Source: Nephrocerus scutellatus (lineage: Eukaryota > Arthropoda > Insecta > Diptera > Pipunculidae). Taken from it: 64,000 nucleotides of DNA. Where the stretch lies: contig OX352761.1 of the NCBI GenBank assembly GCA_947095585.1, positions 54,407,465 through 54,471,464 of the forward strand, in the 5' to 3' direction. The notes beneath the pieces were generated by a model. The model was not told the DNA's origin and did no database searches. It saw only the letters and a list, made by a program, of their open reading frames with translations. The position numbers and the translations under genes are program-made. Shown one piece after another: positions 10,440-23,070 of this stretch. The first letter of the stretch is position 1; the number at the start of each line of letters is the position of its first letter.

Positions 10440-11386
10440 CTAGCTGACCCGACAGACGTTGTCCTGTCCCACTTTCAATAAATTTGTTTGTAATCGTTTT
10501 GTGAACTTTTGAAAAGCTATTTGTTTTGCGAGTCGAGATCGAGTCACAGTATTAGTCACATCATTGTGTTACATTTTTTAATTTTGGGTCTTTTAGGGTC
10601 TTTTGGGGTTCTTTTAGGGTCTTTAATGATTTTTGGGGATTTTGAGGGACTTTCGGAGGTCTTTTTGTGATTCTTTTCGGGGTCTTTTGTGGTCTTTTGG
10701 AGATCTTTTTGCCCACAAAATCAAAGAAGAAGCTGTCAAATGACATTTGCGCACGTAACCCAAACAATTGGAATCTATTGGAACAGAAATGAAATAACGA
10801 CTTTTGCTGGACAGATCGCGAATCAACACAAATTTTGATTTTATTTTAAGTTAGGCTGGAATGCGTTTTTCCAAAGTTTTCATTTCACCGAAAACATTCA
10901 ATAGAGTTATTTCCTCAAAATATATCCAATTTATCGTTTTCCAAATTTTCCCGCCGGGAACATAACGAACAAAACAATTTTTGCTGTTTATCCGAATTTT
11001 TCGACTTTCCTTTCTAATTGTCTTCTAATTGTTTCCTAGGACTATTACGAACAAAACAAAAAAAGAATTACGCTAATCCATCGTTCGAATCATGAGTTAT
11101 GGTTCATACATAAATCCTATGGAAAACAGCACTTTCAGTTTCCGAATTTTACAATTTTCCGGGCATCTTTTATATTTTTTTTTCGCATAAACCTTATTCG
11201 GACTATCGCGAATTTATAAAATAAAAGTTAGCCAAATCGGTCCAGTCGTTCTCAATTTTTTTTTCACTTTAAAACCTATTCTCATACCTACCAAATATAC
11301 ATAAAAAATTTCATAACAATCGGTCGAGCCGTTTCGGAGCAGTTGAGACCCAAACACCGTGACACGATTTTTTTATATTAGATTTT
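10440..11386. repeat. RTE-like dispersed repeat (copy 2)
   Basis: Second copy of the 7746-8692 repeat, carried along by the 2,694-bp tandem duplication. Edges and internal GGGTCTTTT run are the same. Confidence 0.5.
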
Positions 11387-11524
11387 ACTAGGTATGCTAT
11401 ATTGACATGGTTGCATAATAGTTTGTTATATATTTTTACAATTTGTTAACTTGTATTAGTTAACGTATTGTTCGCTGACTACTATTTTATTTTCGTCTTC
11501 CAATAGTACTTCTAAAAAATTTTG

Positions 11525-11906
11525 TCAGTGAAAAAGTGTAGATGTGTACATATTGTGTGTAGTAGGACCTTGCAGGGACTGCAACAGATCCAATATTACG
11601 GATATTACCAGAGGTAGCTGCAGTAAAATGAGAAACGAACAAATTTGTGGTAAGATACCACGAACTAAAATATCACTATCCAGTATCTCCGTCTTGCTGG
11701 TAAGCAAGCTTATACCTGGATGATTGTGTAGTAAGTGGGTATCCCTTACCATACACTTCACTGATTGGTGCTTCATTGGTATGATAATTGGATGCTTGAC
11801 GTTGAATGGAGCCAGTGACCGTTGGATACCTCCCCCTAGGCGGAGCAAGCCCCTTTCAACGATAAATGGATTTAAACTCGCAAGCCTACCTTGCCTTGGT
11901 AATGGG
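11525..11906 (-). pseudogene. BEL/Pao pol, integrase N-terminal piece (copy 2, original junction)
   Basis: Same content as 8831-9212 with one or two substitutions. It ends exactly at the TGGG target duplication (11903-11906) before LTR1. If the whole block 11907-28583 is mentally removed (insert plus one TGGG), the reading frame runs without a break from the RNase H/connection part at 28584 into this integrase. This shows where the LTR element landed. Confidence 0.9.
11903..11906. other. Target-site duplication TGGG (left)
   Basis: It lies directly before LTR1. The same four bases follow LTR4 at 28580-28583. A 4-bp duplication fits a gypsy-type integrase. Confidence 0.85.
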
Positions 11907-14900
11907 TGTAGTGGCGACATTGTCAGGTGCCACCCTATGAACCATGATTTTGAAAATAATAACTCAAACAGAATGTGCGAACGACTAGGTTACACATTCC
12001 GTTTGTTACCGAAAATGCCAAGGCGGGAATTGCACCGCAAAAACATGCGATGTATTGCGCTCACGTTCTGCCTACTAGCCTTGGTTGAACGCGTTCTCTG
12101 TCGGCTGATCTTTCCAGTTTGCTTAGCGTGGAAGACCAGCAAGAGAAAAAGTTCGTCACTAGGCAGTCGATAGAAAACAGCGCTGAGTGCCGGTCGGCAT
12201 TCGATTTCCCTGCTGCATTAACGTCTGTCGGCTCAGTGATTAAATACATACATACCTTCTTCGACAAAAGGAAAATTTTTGAGTTTTTGTTGTAACGTGA
12301 TAGAACAACGCGTATAATAAGTATTTTCTGTCAAAGATAAAAAAAAGAACTTTTTGGTTATTGCGTGGAAACAAAAAATATACCTCGATTAAACTTGGTC
12401 TAATTAATTGAATTTTGGTTGCGTGATCCAACATAACACGAAGACTGTGGTCCTAGACCAATTAATTTTGCTCAGTGTGTTAAAGAAACACAGCGATTAA
12501 TATTGTGCAAAAAAAAATTTGAATTTTGGTTTGCGGGACGAAAGTGATCCACATGAGATGAGTTTTTTTCTCAGCATCATAACCTAAGCATTCGATAAAT
12601 GATACTCACTTCCATCATAACCAAACAAATAGCTTAAAGGAGTACATGTGAAAGTGCGGACATTGTCATAGACAATTCTCTTTGAAAGAAAGTAGAGTCT
12701 CGGAACAGACAAATAGCACCAATACTCATACCTACGATTCTCACCGCCATTCGTCGCAAAAAAAAGGAAAAAAATTTATGCTACACCCCCCATGCTGGAT
12801 AAGGAGGCAGGAAGTTTTTTCTCATACAGCAGCGCCTCGGCTCGTCAGGATGCCTTGGGAACGAACCAAGATACGCCCGTTTCCAGGGCCTAGAACAAAC
12901 ACGTAGACAAGGAGTAGTTATATATATAAATGTTATATTTCCTGTAGAGTGGTTATGAGATACCTTAAAGTATAGTTTATGCGATTGTTTTATTTTGTTC
13001 AAAAAAAAAGAAAAAATGTGATTGCTAAGTATAATAATAGATGAAAACCAGAGTGAGCGTGGTATTCATTTCTTCTTCGTTTTTTTTCCCCTCGGTGTCT
13101 TCGCGCGGTAACGCCCCTGTATTGGGTGCGTAATTATCATTAATCATCAAACATTAAATTTCAGCAACCTTATCATCGTCAGCGCTGACGAGGAGGAGGA
13201 TTTGTATTCCTTAAGTTGTTTTGATTTTCTTCTATTATAATACACATATGTTCCACTAAGCAAAGAACAAATTAAGTTTTTTTTCTTAGTGGATACCTAT
13301 GACATCTTTTATTTGTTCCCATGGGTCGTTTGGTTTGGTTGAAAATGACCTAAACCAGAGGCCATTTTAGTACACTTGAGAGAGAATAAGAAGGGAAGAA
13401 AGATGAATACTTACCTTACTTATATGTTTATTTAATACAAACGATAAAAATCTTTTGATTAATATTGTTCGATTACAAAATCGATTAATATAAAAATTTT
13501 ACTTACCTTACTTACATGTTTATTCAATAAATTCGATGAAATGTTTTGCTTTATATTGTTCGATTATAAAATCGATTAATATAAAAATTACTTACCTTTA
13601 CTTAAATGTTTACTCAATACATTCGATGAAATGTTTTGCTTAATATTGTTCGATTACAAAATCGATTAATATAAAAATTACTTACCTTTACTTACATGTT
13701 TATTCAATACATTCGATGAAATGTTTTGCTTTGTATTGTTCGATTATAAAATCGATTAATATAAAAATTACTTACCTTTACTTAAATGTTTACTCAATAC
13801 ATTGGATGAAATGTTCTGATTAATATTATTCGATTACAAAATCGATTAATATAAAAATTACTTACCTTTACTTACATGTTTATTCAATACATTCGATGAA
13901 ATGTTTTGCTTTGTATTGTTCGATTATAAAATCGATTAATATAAAAATTACTTACCTTTACTTAAATTTTTACTCAATACATTGGATGAAATGTTCTGCT
14001 TAATATTGTTCGATTACAAAATCGATTAATATAAAAAAAATTACTCACCTTTACTTACATGTTTATTCAATACATTCGATGATATGTTTTGCTTTATATT
14101 GTTCGATTATAAAATCGATTAATATAAAAGATGCTTAACTTTGCTTACATGTTAATTAAATACAAACGATAAAAATCTTTTGATTATTATTGTTCGATTA
14201 CAAAATCGATTAATATAAAAAATTACTTACCTTACTTACATGTTTATTCAATACATTCGATGAATTGTTTTGCTTAATATTGTTCGATTATAAAATCGAT
14301 TAATAAAAAAATTACTTACCTTTACTTAAATGTTTACTCAATACATTGGATGAAATGTTCTGCTTAATATTGTTCGATTACAAAATCGATTAATATAAAA
14401 ATTACTTACCTTTACTTACATGTTTATTCAATACATTCGATGAAATGTTTTGCTTTATATTGTTCGATTATAAAATCGATTAATATAAAAATTACTTACC
14501 TTTACTTAAATGTTTATTCAATACATTCGATGAAATGTTTTGCTTAATATTGTTCGATTACAAAATCGATTAATATAAAAAAATTACTTACCTTTACTTA
14601 CATGTTTATTCAATACATTCGATGAAATGTTTTGCTTTATATTGTTCGATTATAAAATCGATTAATTTAAAAGATGCTTAACTTTACTTACATGTTTATT
14701 CAATACAAACGATAGAAATCTTTTGATTAATGTAGTTCGATTATGAAATCGATTACAAACGATAAAAAAGATTTTGCGATTAATATTGTTCGATTACTTC
14801 TTATCTTTATCTTTGATTTTTTTTATATCTTATAACTCTTATTTAAATATAAATCTCTAGAAGTTAAAACTATCTTGTTATGATTATTTAGTTTGTTACC

Positions 14901-15429
14901 CTAAATAATTAACCCAAGAAAAAAAAGGTTATAAAAAAGAAACAGTTATTTGTTGATCAAACCGTGACAAGCTAGCGTTTTTTTTTTGTATGGTTTGATC
15001 GTACCGATGGATGCTTTAATAGCGTAGAATTTAACATCGGGGCATTCTTCCCTTTTCCCAAGTAAGCACCCCCTTTTTTTTATATAGAGACTTATTGCCA
15101 AGGGATGACTCCCTGAATGACTTACGTCACGGCAATAAGTTGGGCTAAGCCCTTTATTAAATTCAAAATAAAAATCGAAGGAATATGATTTAAAATATAT
15201 CACATTCCTCACGTTTGTAGCCGATGAAGGGTGGAGCAAACGGCTTCTTCTCTCCTGTTCCCCTCTACAACTGTGCACGTAATTTTTTTATGGTGTTAAG
15301 AACTCAGCTTATGGGGGGGGGGGCGCAAGATCCCACCCATTTCGGCGAGCTAAGCCTGGAGCATTCTCTCCATTTGCTACAAATAACACCAACGTTGATA
15401 AACGACAACAACAACCAATTACCATTACA
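11907..15429 (+). repeat. LTR1 of the multimer (3,523 bp)
   Basis: TGTAGTGG...CCATTACA. It is the longest of the four because its internal 90-bp array is expanded (13408-14800, about 15 units). It has a private segment of about 145 bp (about 15070-15215, including CAATAAGTTGGGCTAAGCCC) where LTR2 and LTR3 have a short GGAGCG-bearing link. It lacks GCATGACGTGCACCCCGCAC near 15370. It does not carry the 380-bp insertion of LTR3/4. Confidence 0.9.
13408..14800. repeat. 90-bp minisatellite in LTR1 (about 15 units)
   Basis: The monomer is 90 bp with the core TGTTCGATTAYAAAATCGA and the phrase TTACTTACCTTTACTTA. Each core contains the inverted repeat TCGATT-ATAA/ACAA-AATCGA. Units alternate between a TATAAA/AAATGTTTACTC type and a TACAAA/ACATGTTTATTC type, so the true period is often a 180-bp dimer. 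Confidence 0.9.
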
Positions 15430-16994
15430 TAAATGGCACCCAACGTGGGGCCCGAGAAGATTGGACTTGTTTCTGACACCTTGGCTCTCACACACAATTT
15501 CCGTGGAAACCCGAATATGGTTCAGGCTTGTGTCTGGATTCTTTTGGTTCCACATTCTTCCCCCCTTTCTCCAATTTTAATTTAAAAATAGTTTAATAAA
15601 AAACAGTTCCCTAAAAGGGACTGACTGCTTTTGTACATCCAGCGTGATGGATTGCGCAAGGTCATCCGGAAATGCAAGAGAACTAGTGCTCGACTGCCGG
15701 TTTCTTGACCGTTGATACTTGTACAATCGAGATTTTTCAAATTTCTGGACAGTTTCTCATGTGTCCAGAAATGTTTCTCGCTGGAACTAATTTGTTCCTT
15801 CCTAATTTTGCTTATCCGATTGATAAGATCGTGACTTGGTTCTTCTTGGAACTGCAGGAGTTTAGCATGCTGCTGACTTCCTGACCAGAAGTGAATCGGT
15901 TCTTCTTTAAATTTCATTACTTTTAGCGTCCGTCTGACTTCCTGACCAGAAGTGAATCAGTTCTTCTTGGAATTGCAGTAGTATCAGACACAGGCTAACT
16001 ATTTGATGAGAGGATGACCAAAATTGGAATTCATAAAACTTCAACCTCTACCATTTCTTTCGTCAGTTTGACAAATAGATTTTCGTTCTCGATCTATCTA
16101 GGGTTTTCCTGACCAGTGGAACCATTTTCTAGCTGGATTGCTAACCAGATAGTGACTCGATTCTTCTTGGAATCGCAGGAGTTTAGCTAAGAGCTAGCTG
16201 CTGACCAGGAGTGAATTAGTTCTTCTTGGAATTATAGTAAGTTTTAGCGGGGATGACCTGGCTAATCAGTTAAACACCCTATGGGTCGATTGTCGAAAGC
16301 ATTTAAATTCGTTTTAAATTTCTTTTCCCTACAAGAGGCACCCAGGGTGCACTCTCGCTTCCTTTCATCGTTGTGCTCCGGAGGTGTTGCTTGGTGGTGA
16401 GGAAGAACCCGATGGAAATTTGAAAGTTAGATATTTGGTATTTTGTTAGAGAGCATCTAATTGGTACATTTAAGATTGTATAATTAAGATTTAGTTTGGT
16501 TATTCAAACTTATTTATTATAAATAAGGTTTTACTATCTATTTATCTCAGAAATTTTGAAAAATTTCTTTTTGTTGTTGCAAAAATAAAGCTCTTTACCG
16601 GCCTTAGTTATAATTGATTTTTATTTTTTAAAAATTTAAACTGTGCTGCTTCGTTAGGAAGATCCGTGCATAGATAGAAATGATCGAACTTTTTTTTGAA
16701 TAAATATTTAAAAGCATACGACGTTTCTTCATATATCTATATCCATGCTTGAATAGCAATTGTCTTATTGAATTCTCAGTCCATTCGAATAGTCATTTAA
16801 ATACATACGACTGTTCCCACTATCTTTGTATTTTATTCAATTGAATTTTTTCCCCCACATTCGATTGACTTGTCTACTATCAGCATGGCAGTAAGGCCAG
16901 CTTAGACGGTCCCAAGAAAACCAACTTGTGTGGGGAATTTGTCGCCTTTTTCAGTCCTCTCGTCATTCTCTGTGGAACACCTTTACGCCTGTTT
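15430..16994 (+). mobile_element. Leader 1 of the multimer (1,565 bp, non-coding)
   Basis: It starts with the primer site and ends at LTR2. No long frame. It contains four to five diverged repeats of a phrase like CTGACCAGAAGTGAATCGGT followed by TCTTCTTGGAA (about 15826-16250), and an AATAAA at about 16585. There is no polypurine tract before LTR2 (the last bases are TTTACGCCTGTTT), so part of the original internal region is missing. Confidence 0.8.
15434..15451 (+). other. Primer-binding site after LTR1 (tRNA-Lys, one mismatch)
   Basis: TGGCACCCAACGTGGGGC, four bases past the LTR end. It differs at one base from the site TGGCGCCCAACGTGGGGC found after LTR2 and LTR3, which is the classic tRNA-Lys1,2 primer site. 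Confidence 0.85.
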
Positions 16995-19634
16995 TGTAGT
17001 GGCGACATTGTCAGGTGCCACCCTATGAACCGTGATTTTGAAAATAATAACTCCAACAGAATGTGCGAACGACTAGGTTACACATTCCGTTGGTTACCGA
17101 AAATTCCAAGGCGGGAATTGCACCGCAAAAACATGCGATGTATTGTGCTCACGTTCTGCCTACTAGCCTTGGTTAAACGCGTTCTCTGTCGGCTGATCTT
17201 TCCAGTTTGTTTAGCGTGGTAGACCAGCAAGAGAAAAATTTCGTCACTAGGCAGTCGATAGAAAACAGCGCTGAGTGCCGGTCGGCATTCGATTTCCCTG
17301 CTGCATTAACGTCTGTCGGCTCAGTAATTAAATACATACATACCTTCTTCGACAAAAGGAAAATTTTTGAGTTTTTGTTGTAACGTGATAGAACAACGCG
17401 TATAATAAGTATTTTCTGTCAAAGATAAAAAAAAAGAACTTTTTGGTTATTGCGTGGAAACAAAAATCCGCATGAGATGAGTTTTTTTTCTCAGCATCAT
17501 AACCTAAGCATTCGATATATGATACTCACTTCCATCATAACCTAACAAATAGCTTAAATGAGTACATGTGAAAGTGCGGACATTGTCATAGACAATTCTC
17601 TTTGAAAGAAAGTAGAGTCTCGGAACAGACAAATAGCACCAATACTCATACCTACGATTCTCACCGCCATTCGTCGCAAAAAAAGGGAAAAATTTTATGC
17701 TACACCCCCCCATGCTGGATAAGGAGGCAGGAAGTTTTTTCTCATACAGCAGCGCCTCGGCTCGTCAGGATGCCTTGGGAACGAACCAAGATACGCCCGT
17801 TTCCAGGGCCTAGAACAAACACGTAGACAAGGAGTAGTTATATATATAAATGTTATATTTCCTGTAGAGTGGTTATGAGATACCTTAAAGTATAGTTTAT
17901 GCGATTGTTTTATTTTGTTCAAAAAAAAAGAAAAAATGTGATTGCTAAGTATAATAATAGATGAAAACCAGAGTGAGCGTGGTATTCATTTCTTCTTCGT
18001 TTTTTTTCCCCTCGGTGTCTTCGCGCGGTAACGCCCCTGTATTGGGTGCGTAATTATCATTAATCATCAAACATTAAATTTCAGCAACCTTATCATCGTC
18101 AGCGCTGTCGAGGAGGAGGATTTGTATTCCTTAAGTTGTTTTGATTTTCTTCTATTATAATACACATATGTTCCACTAAGCAAAGAACAAATTAAGTTTT
18201 TTTTCTTAGTGGATACCTATGACATCTTTTATTTGTTCCCATGGGTCGTTTGGTTTGGTTGAAAATGACCTAAACCAGAGGCCATTTTAGTACACTTGAG
18301 AGAGAATAAGAAGGGAAGAAAGATGAATACTTACCTTACTTATATGTTTATTTAATACAAACGATAAAAATCTTTTGATTAATATTGTTCGATTACAAAA
18401 TCGATTAATATAAAATTTTTACTTACCTTACTTACATGTTTATTCAATAAATTCGATGAAATGTTTTGCTTTATATTGTTCGATTATAAAATCGATTAAT
18501 ATAAAAATTTACTTACCTTACTTACATGTTTATTCAATACATTCGATGAAATGTTTTGCTTTATATTGTTCGATTATAAAATCGATTAATATAAAAATTA
18601 CTTACCTTAACTTAAATGTTTACTCAATACATTCGATGAAATGTTTTGCCCTATATTGTTCGATTACAAAATCGATTAATATAAAAAATTACTTACCTTT
18701 ACTTACATGTTTATTCAATACATTCGATGAAATGTTTTGCTTTATATTGTTCGATTATAAAATCGATTAATATAAAAATTACTTACCTTTACTTAAATGT
18801 TTATTCAATACATTCGATGAAATGTTTTGCTTAATATTGTTCGATTACAAAATCGATTAATATAAAAAATTACTTACCTTTACTTACATGTTTATTCAAT
18901 ACATTCGATGAAATGTTTTGCTTTATATTGTTCGATTATAAAATCGATTAATATAAAAGATGCTTAACTTTGCTTTCATGTTTATTCATTACAAACGATA
19001 AAAATCTTTTAATTAATATAGTTAGATTATGAAATCGATTAATATAAAAGATACCTTACTTATATGTTTATTCAATACAAACGATAAAAAAGATTTTGCG
19101 ATTAATATTGTTCCATTACTTCTTATCTTTATCTTTGAAATTTTTATATCTTATAACTCTTTTAATATATAAATCTCTAGAAGTTAAAACTATCTTATTA
19201 TGATTAATTAGGTTGTTACCCTAAATAATTAACCCAAGAAAAAAATGTAATAAAAAAGAAACAGTTATTTGTTGATCAAACCGTGACAAGCTAGCGTTTT
19301 TTTTTGTATGGTTTGATCGTACCGATGGATGCTTTAATAGCGTAGAGTTTAACATCGGGGCATTCTTCCCTTTTCCCAAGTAGGCACCCCTTAGGAGCGT
19401 TACCCGATGAAGGGTGGAGCAAACGGCTTCTTCTCTCCTGTTCCCCTCTACAACTGTGCACGTCATTTTTTAAATGGTGGTAAGAACTCAGCTTATGGGG
19501 GGGGGGGCGCAAGATCCCACCCATTTCGGCGAGCTAAGCCTGGAGCATTCGCATGACGTGCACCCCGCACCTCTCCATTTGCTACAAATAACACCAACGT
19601 TGATAAACGACAACAACAACCAATTACCATTACA
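16995..19634 (+). repeat. LTR2 of the multimer (2,640 bp)
   Basis: Same ends as LTR1. It lacks about 180 bp near 17465 that LTR1, LTR3 and LTR4 keep (the segment with GGTCTAATTAATTGAATTTTGG). Its array (18328-19125) has about nine 90-bp units. It has no 380-bp insertion. Confidence 0.9.
18328..19125. repeat. 90-bp minisatellite in LTR2 (about 9 units)
   Basis: Same monomer and inverted repeat as in LTR1, with exact 90-bp spacing at 18481, 18571 and 18661. Copy number is about 60 % of that in LTR1. Confidence 0.9.
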
Positions 19635-21182
19635 TAAATGGCGCCCAACGTGGGGCCCGAGAAGATCGGACTTGTTTCTGACACCGTGGGTCTCACACAC
19701 AATTTCCGTGGAAACCCGAAGATGGTTCAGGCTTGTGTCTGGATTCTTTTGGTTCCACATTCTTCCCCCCCTTTCTCCAATATTAATTAAAAACAGTTCC
19801 CTAAAAGGGACTGACTGCTTTTGTACATCCAGCGTGATGGATTGCGCAAGCTCATCCGGAAATGCAAGAGAACTGGTGCTCGACTGCCGGTTTCTTGACC
19901 GTTATACTTGTACAATCGAGATTTTTCCAATTTCTGGACAGTTTCTCATGTGTCCAGAAATGTTTCTCGCTGGAACTAATTTGTTCCTTCCTAATTTTGC
20001 TTATCCGATTGATAAGATCGTTACTTGGTTCTTATTGGAACTGCAGGAGTTTAGCATGCTGCTGACTTCCTGACCAGAAGTTAATCGGTTCTTCTTTAAA
20101 TTTCATTACTTCTAGCCTCCGTCTGACTTTCTGACCAGAAGTGAATCAGTTCTTCTTGGAATTGCAGTAGTATCAGACACAGGCTAACTATTTAATGAGA
20201 GGTTGACCAAAATTGGAATTCATAAAACTTCAACCTCTACCATTTCTTTCGTCAGTTTGACAAATAGATTTTCGTTCTCGATCTATCTAGGGTTTTCCTT
20301 GACCAGTGGAACCATTTTCTAGCTGGATTGCTAACCAGATAGTGACTCGATTCTTCTTGGAATTGCAGGATTTTAGCTTAGAGCTAGCTGCTGACCAGAA
20401 GTGAATTAGTTCTTCTTGGAATTGTAGTAAGTTTTAGCGGGGTTGACCTTGCTAATCAGTTAAACACCCTATGGGTCGATTGTCGAAAACATTTAAATTC
20501 GTTTTAAATTTCTTTTCCCTACAATAGGCACCCAGGGTGCACTCACGCTTCCTTTCATCGTTTCGCTCCGGAGGTGTTGCTTGGTGGTGAGGAAGACCCC
20601 GATGGAAATTTGAAAGTTAGATATTTGGTATTTTGTTAGAGAGCATCTAATTGGTACATTTAAGATTGTATAATTAAGATTTAGTTTGGTTATTCAAACT
20701 TATTTATTATAAATAAGGTTTTACTATCTATTTATCTCAGAAATTTTGAAAAATTTCTTTTTGTTGTTGCAAAAATAAAGCTCTTTACCGGCCTCAGTTA
20801 TAATTGATTTTTTTTTTAAAATTTAAACTGTGCTGCTTCGTTAGGAAGATCCGTTCATAGATAGAAATTATCGAACTTTTGTTTGAATAAATATTTAAAA
20901 GCATACGACGTTTCTTCGTATATCTATATCCATGCTTGAATAGCAATTGTCTTATTGAATTCTCAGTCCATTCGAATAGTCATTTAAATACATACGACTG
21001 TTCCTATTATCTTTGTATTTTATTAAATTGAATTTTTTTTCCCCCTCATTCGATTGACTTGTTACTATCAGCATGACAGTAAGGCCAGCTTAGACGGTCC
21101 CAAGAAAACCAACTTGTGTGGGGAATTTGTCGCCTTTTTCAGTCCTCTCGTCGTTCTCTGTGGAACACTTTGACGCCTGTTT
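19635..21182 (+). mobile_element. Leader 2 of the multimer (1,548 bp, non-coding)
   Basis: Closely related to leader 1, with the same diverged direct repeats and AATAAA, the same end (GACGCCTGTTT) before the next LTR and no polypurine tract. The identical 3' boundary in all leaders shows that the loss of the internal region came before multimer growth. Confidence 0.8.
19639..19656 (+). other. Primer-binding site after LTR2 (tRNA-Lys)
   Basis: TGGCGCCCAACGTGGGGC, a full 18-nt match to the tRNA-Lys1,2 primer site known from retroviruses, four bases after the LTR end. Confidence 0.9.
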
Positions 21183-22289
21183 TGTAGTGGCGACATTGTC
21201 AGGTGCCACCCTATGAACCATGATTTTGAAAATAATAACTCCAACAGAATGTGCGAACGACTAGGTTACACATTCCGTTGGTTACCGAAAATTCCAAGGC
21301 GGGAATTGCACCGCAAAAACATGCGATGTATTGCGCTCACGTTCTGCCTACTAGCCTTGGTTAAACGCGTTCTCTGTCGGCTGATCTTTCCAGTTTGTTT
21401 AGCGTGGTAAACCAGCAAGAGAAAAAGTTCGTCACTAGGCAGTTGATAGAAAACAGCGCTGAGTGCCGGTCGGCATTCGATTTCCCTGCTGCATTAACGT
21501 CTGTCGGCTCAGTAATTAAATACATACATACCTTCTTCGACAAAAGGAAAATTTTTGAGTTTTTGTTGTAACGTGATAGAACAACGCGTATAATAAGTAT
21601 TTTCTGTCAAAGATAAAAAAAAGAACTTTTTGGTTATTGCGTGAAAACAAAAAATATACCACGGTTAAACTAGGTCTAATTAATTGAATTTTGGTTGCGT
21701 GATCCAACATAACACGAAGACTGTGGTCCTAGACCAATCAATTTTGCTCTGTGTGTTAAAGAAACAAAGCGGTTAATATTGTACAACAAAAAAATTGAAT
21801 TTTGGTTTGCGGGACGAAAGTGATCCGCATGAGATGAGTTTTTTTTCTCAGCATCATAACCTAAGCATTCGATATATGATACTCACTTCCATCATAACCT
21901 AACAAATAGCTTAAAGGAGTACATTTGAATATGCGGACATTGTCATAGACAATTCTCTTTGAAAGAAAGTAGAGTCTCGGAACAGACAAATAGCACCAAT
22001 ACTCATACCTACGATTCTCACCGCCATTCGTCGCAAAAAAAAGGGAAAAATTTTATGCTACACCCCCCCATGCTGGATAAGGAGGCAGGAAGTTTTTTCT
22101 CATACAACAGCGCTTCGGCTCGTCAGGATGCCTTGAGAACGAACCAAGATACGCCCGTTTCCAGGGCCTAGAACAAACACGTAGACAAGGAGTAGTTATA
22201 TATATAAATGTTATATTTCCTGCAGAGTGGTTATGAGATACCTAAAAATATAGTTTATGCGATTGTTTTATTTTGTTCAAAAAAAAGAA

Positions 22290-22675
22290 AAAAAAAGAAA
22301 AAAATTGAGGTGTGGGCACAACACGACTTTCTTTTACGGACGGGGCCGGAATTTTCAGTAACTATATATATTTTTTGCATTTTCTCATAGTAGTTTACTA
22401 CTACGACTACCACTTCCGTTTGGCCGATTTCCGCCAAAATCAACTGGGCCCTCCCAATTTATGTAGAAAGCTTAAATATGAATTTTCGTCTCAATCAATT
22501 CAGCCGTCTTGGCTGTAGAGTCAATACAGAGCCACAGACATACAGACAGACATAGCTTTTTTTTTTTGCTTTTTCTGACTCAAGAGATACGGTAATGGGT
22601 AAATCTGCAAAAATCCCGAGTTCGAAAATTTTCATGATTACTATACTTACTTTTACTACTAAATAGTAAAAGAAA
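22290..22675. mobile_element. Short repeat inserted in LTR3
   Basis: The LTRs without it read TTCAAAAAAAAAGAAAAAATGTG here. In LTR3 the A-rich stretch is split by about 380 bp with AGCCACAGACATACAGACAG and a terminal hairpin (CTTTTACTA-CTAAA-TAGTAAAAG). It looks like a short non-autonomous or truncated RTE-like element. Class not proven. Confidence 0.65.
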
Positions 22676-23070
22676 GTAAAATGTGATTGCTAAGTATCAT
22701 AATAGATGAAAACCAGAGTGAGCGTGGTATTCATTTCTTCTTCGTTTTTTCCCCTCGGTGTCTTCGCGCGGTAACGCCACTGTATTGGGTGCGTAATTAT
22801 CATTAATCATCAAACATTAAATTTCAGCAACCTTATCATCGTCAGCGCTGTCGAGGAGGAGGATTTGTGTTCCGTAAGTTGTTTTGATTTTCTTTCTATT
22901 ATAATACACATATGTTCCACTAAGCAAAGAACAAATTAAGTTTTTTTTTTCTTAGTGGATACCTATGACATCTTTTATTTGTTCCCATGGGTCGGTCAGC
23001 GTTTGGTTGAAAAGTACCTAAACCTGAGGCCATTTTAGTACACTTGAGAGAGAATAAGAAGGGAAGAAAG

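Larger units (their letters stand above)
9977..12670. repeat. Tandem segmental duplication, copy 2 (2,694 bp)
   Basis: Second copy of 7283-9976. Its right end runs directly into the rest of the long LTR that starts at 11907, so this copy keeps the original junction, and copy 1 is the added one. The duplication therefore happened after the LTR element had inserted into the BEL/Pao element. Confidence 0.95.

Noticed and set aside
13408..14800. Regular 90-bp repeats that could suggest a CRISPR array
   Set aside because: The whole unit repeats, without unique spacers, and it lies inside eukaryotic LTRs.
15305..15315. G-tract of about 10 in LTR1 (also 19497 and 24153)
   Set aside because: Length differs among LTRs and lies in a homopolymer; likely slippage or sequencing noise, not a signal.
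18456..18770. 104-residue frame of repeated SIHSMKCFALYCS
   Set aside because: Translation of the 90-bp minisatellite.
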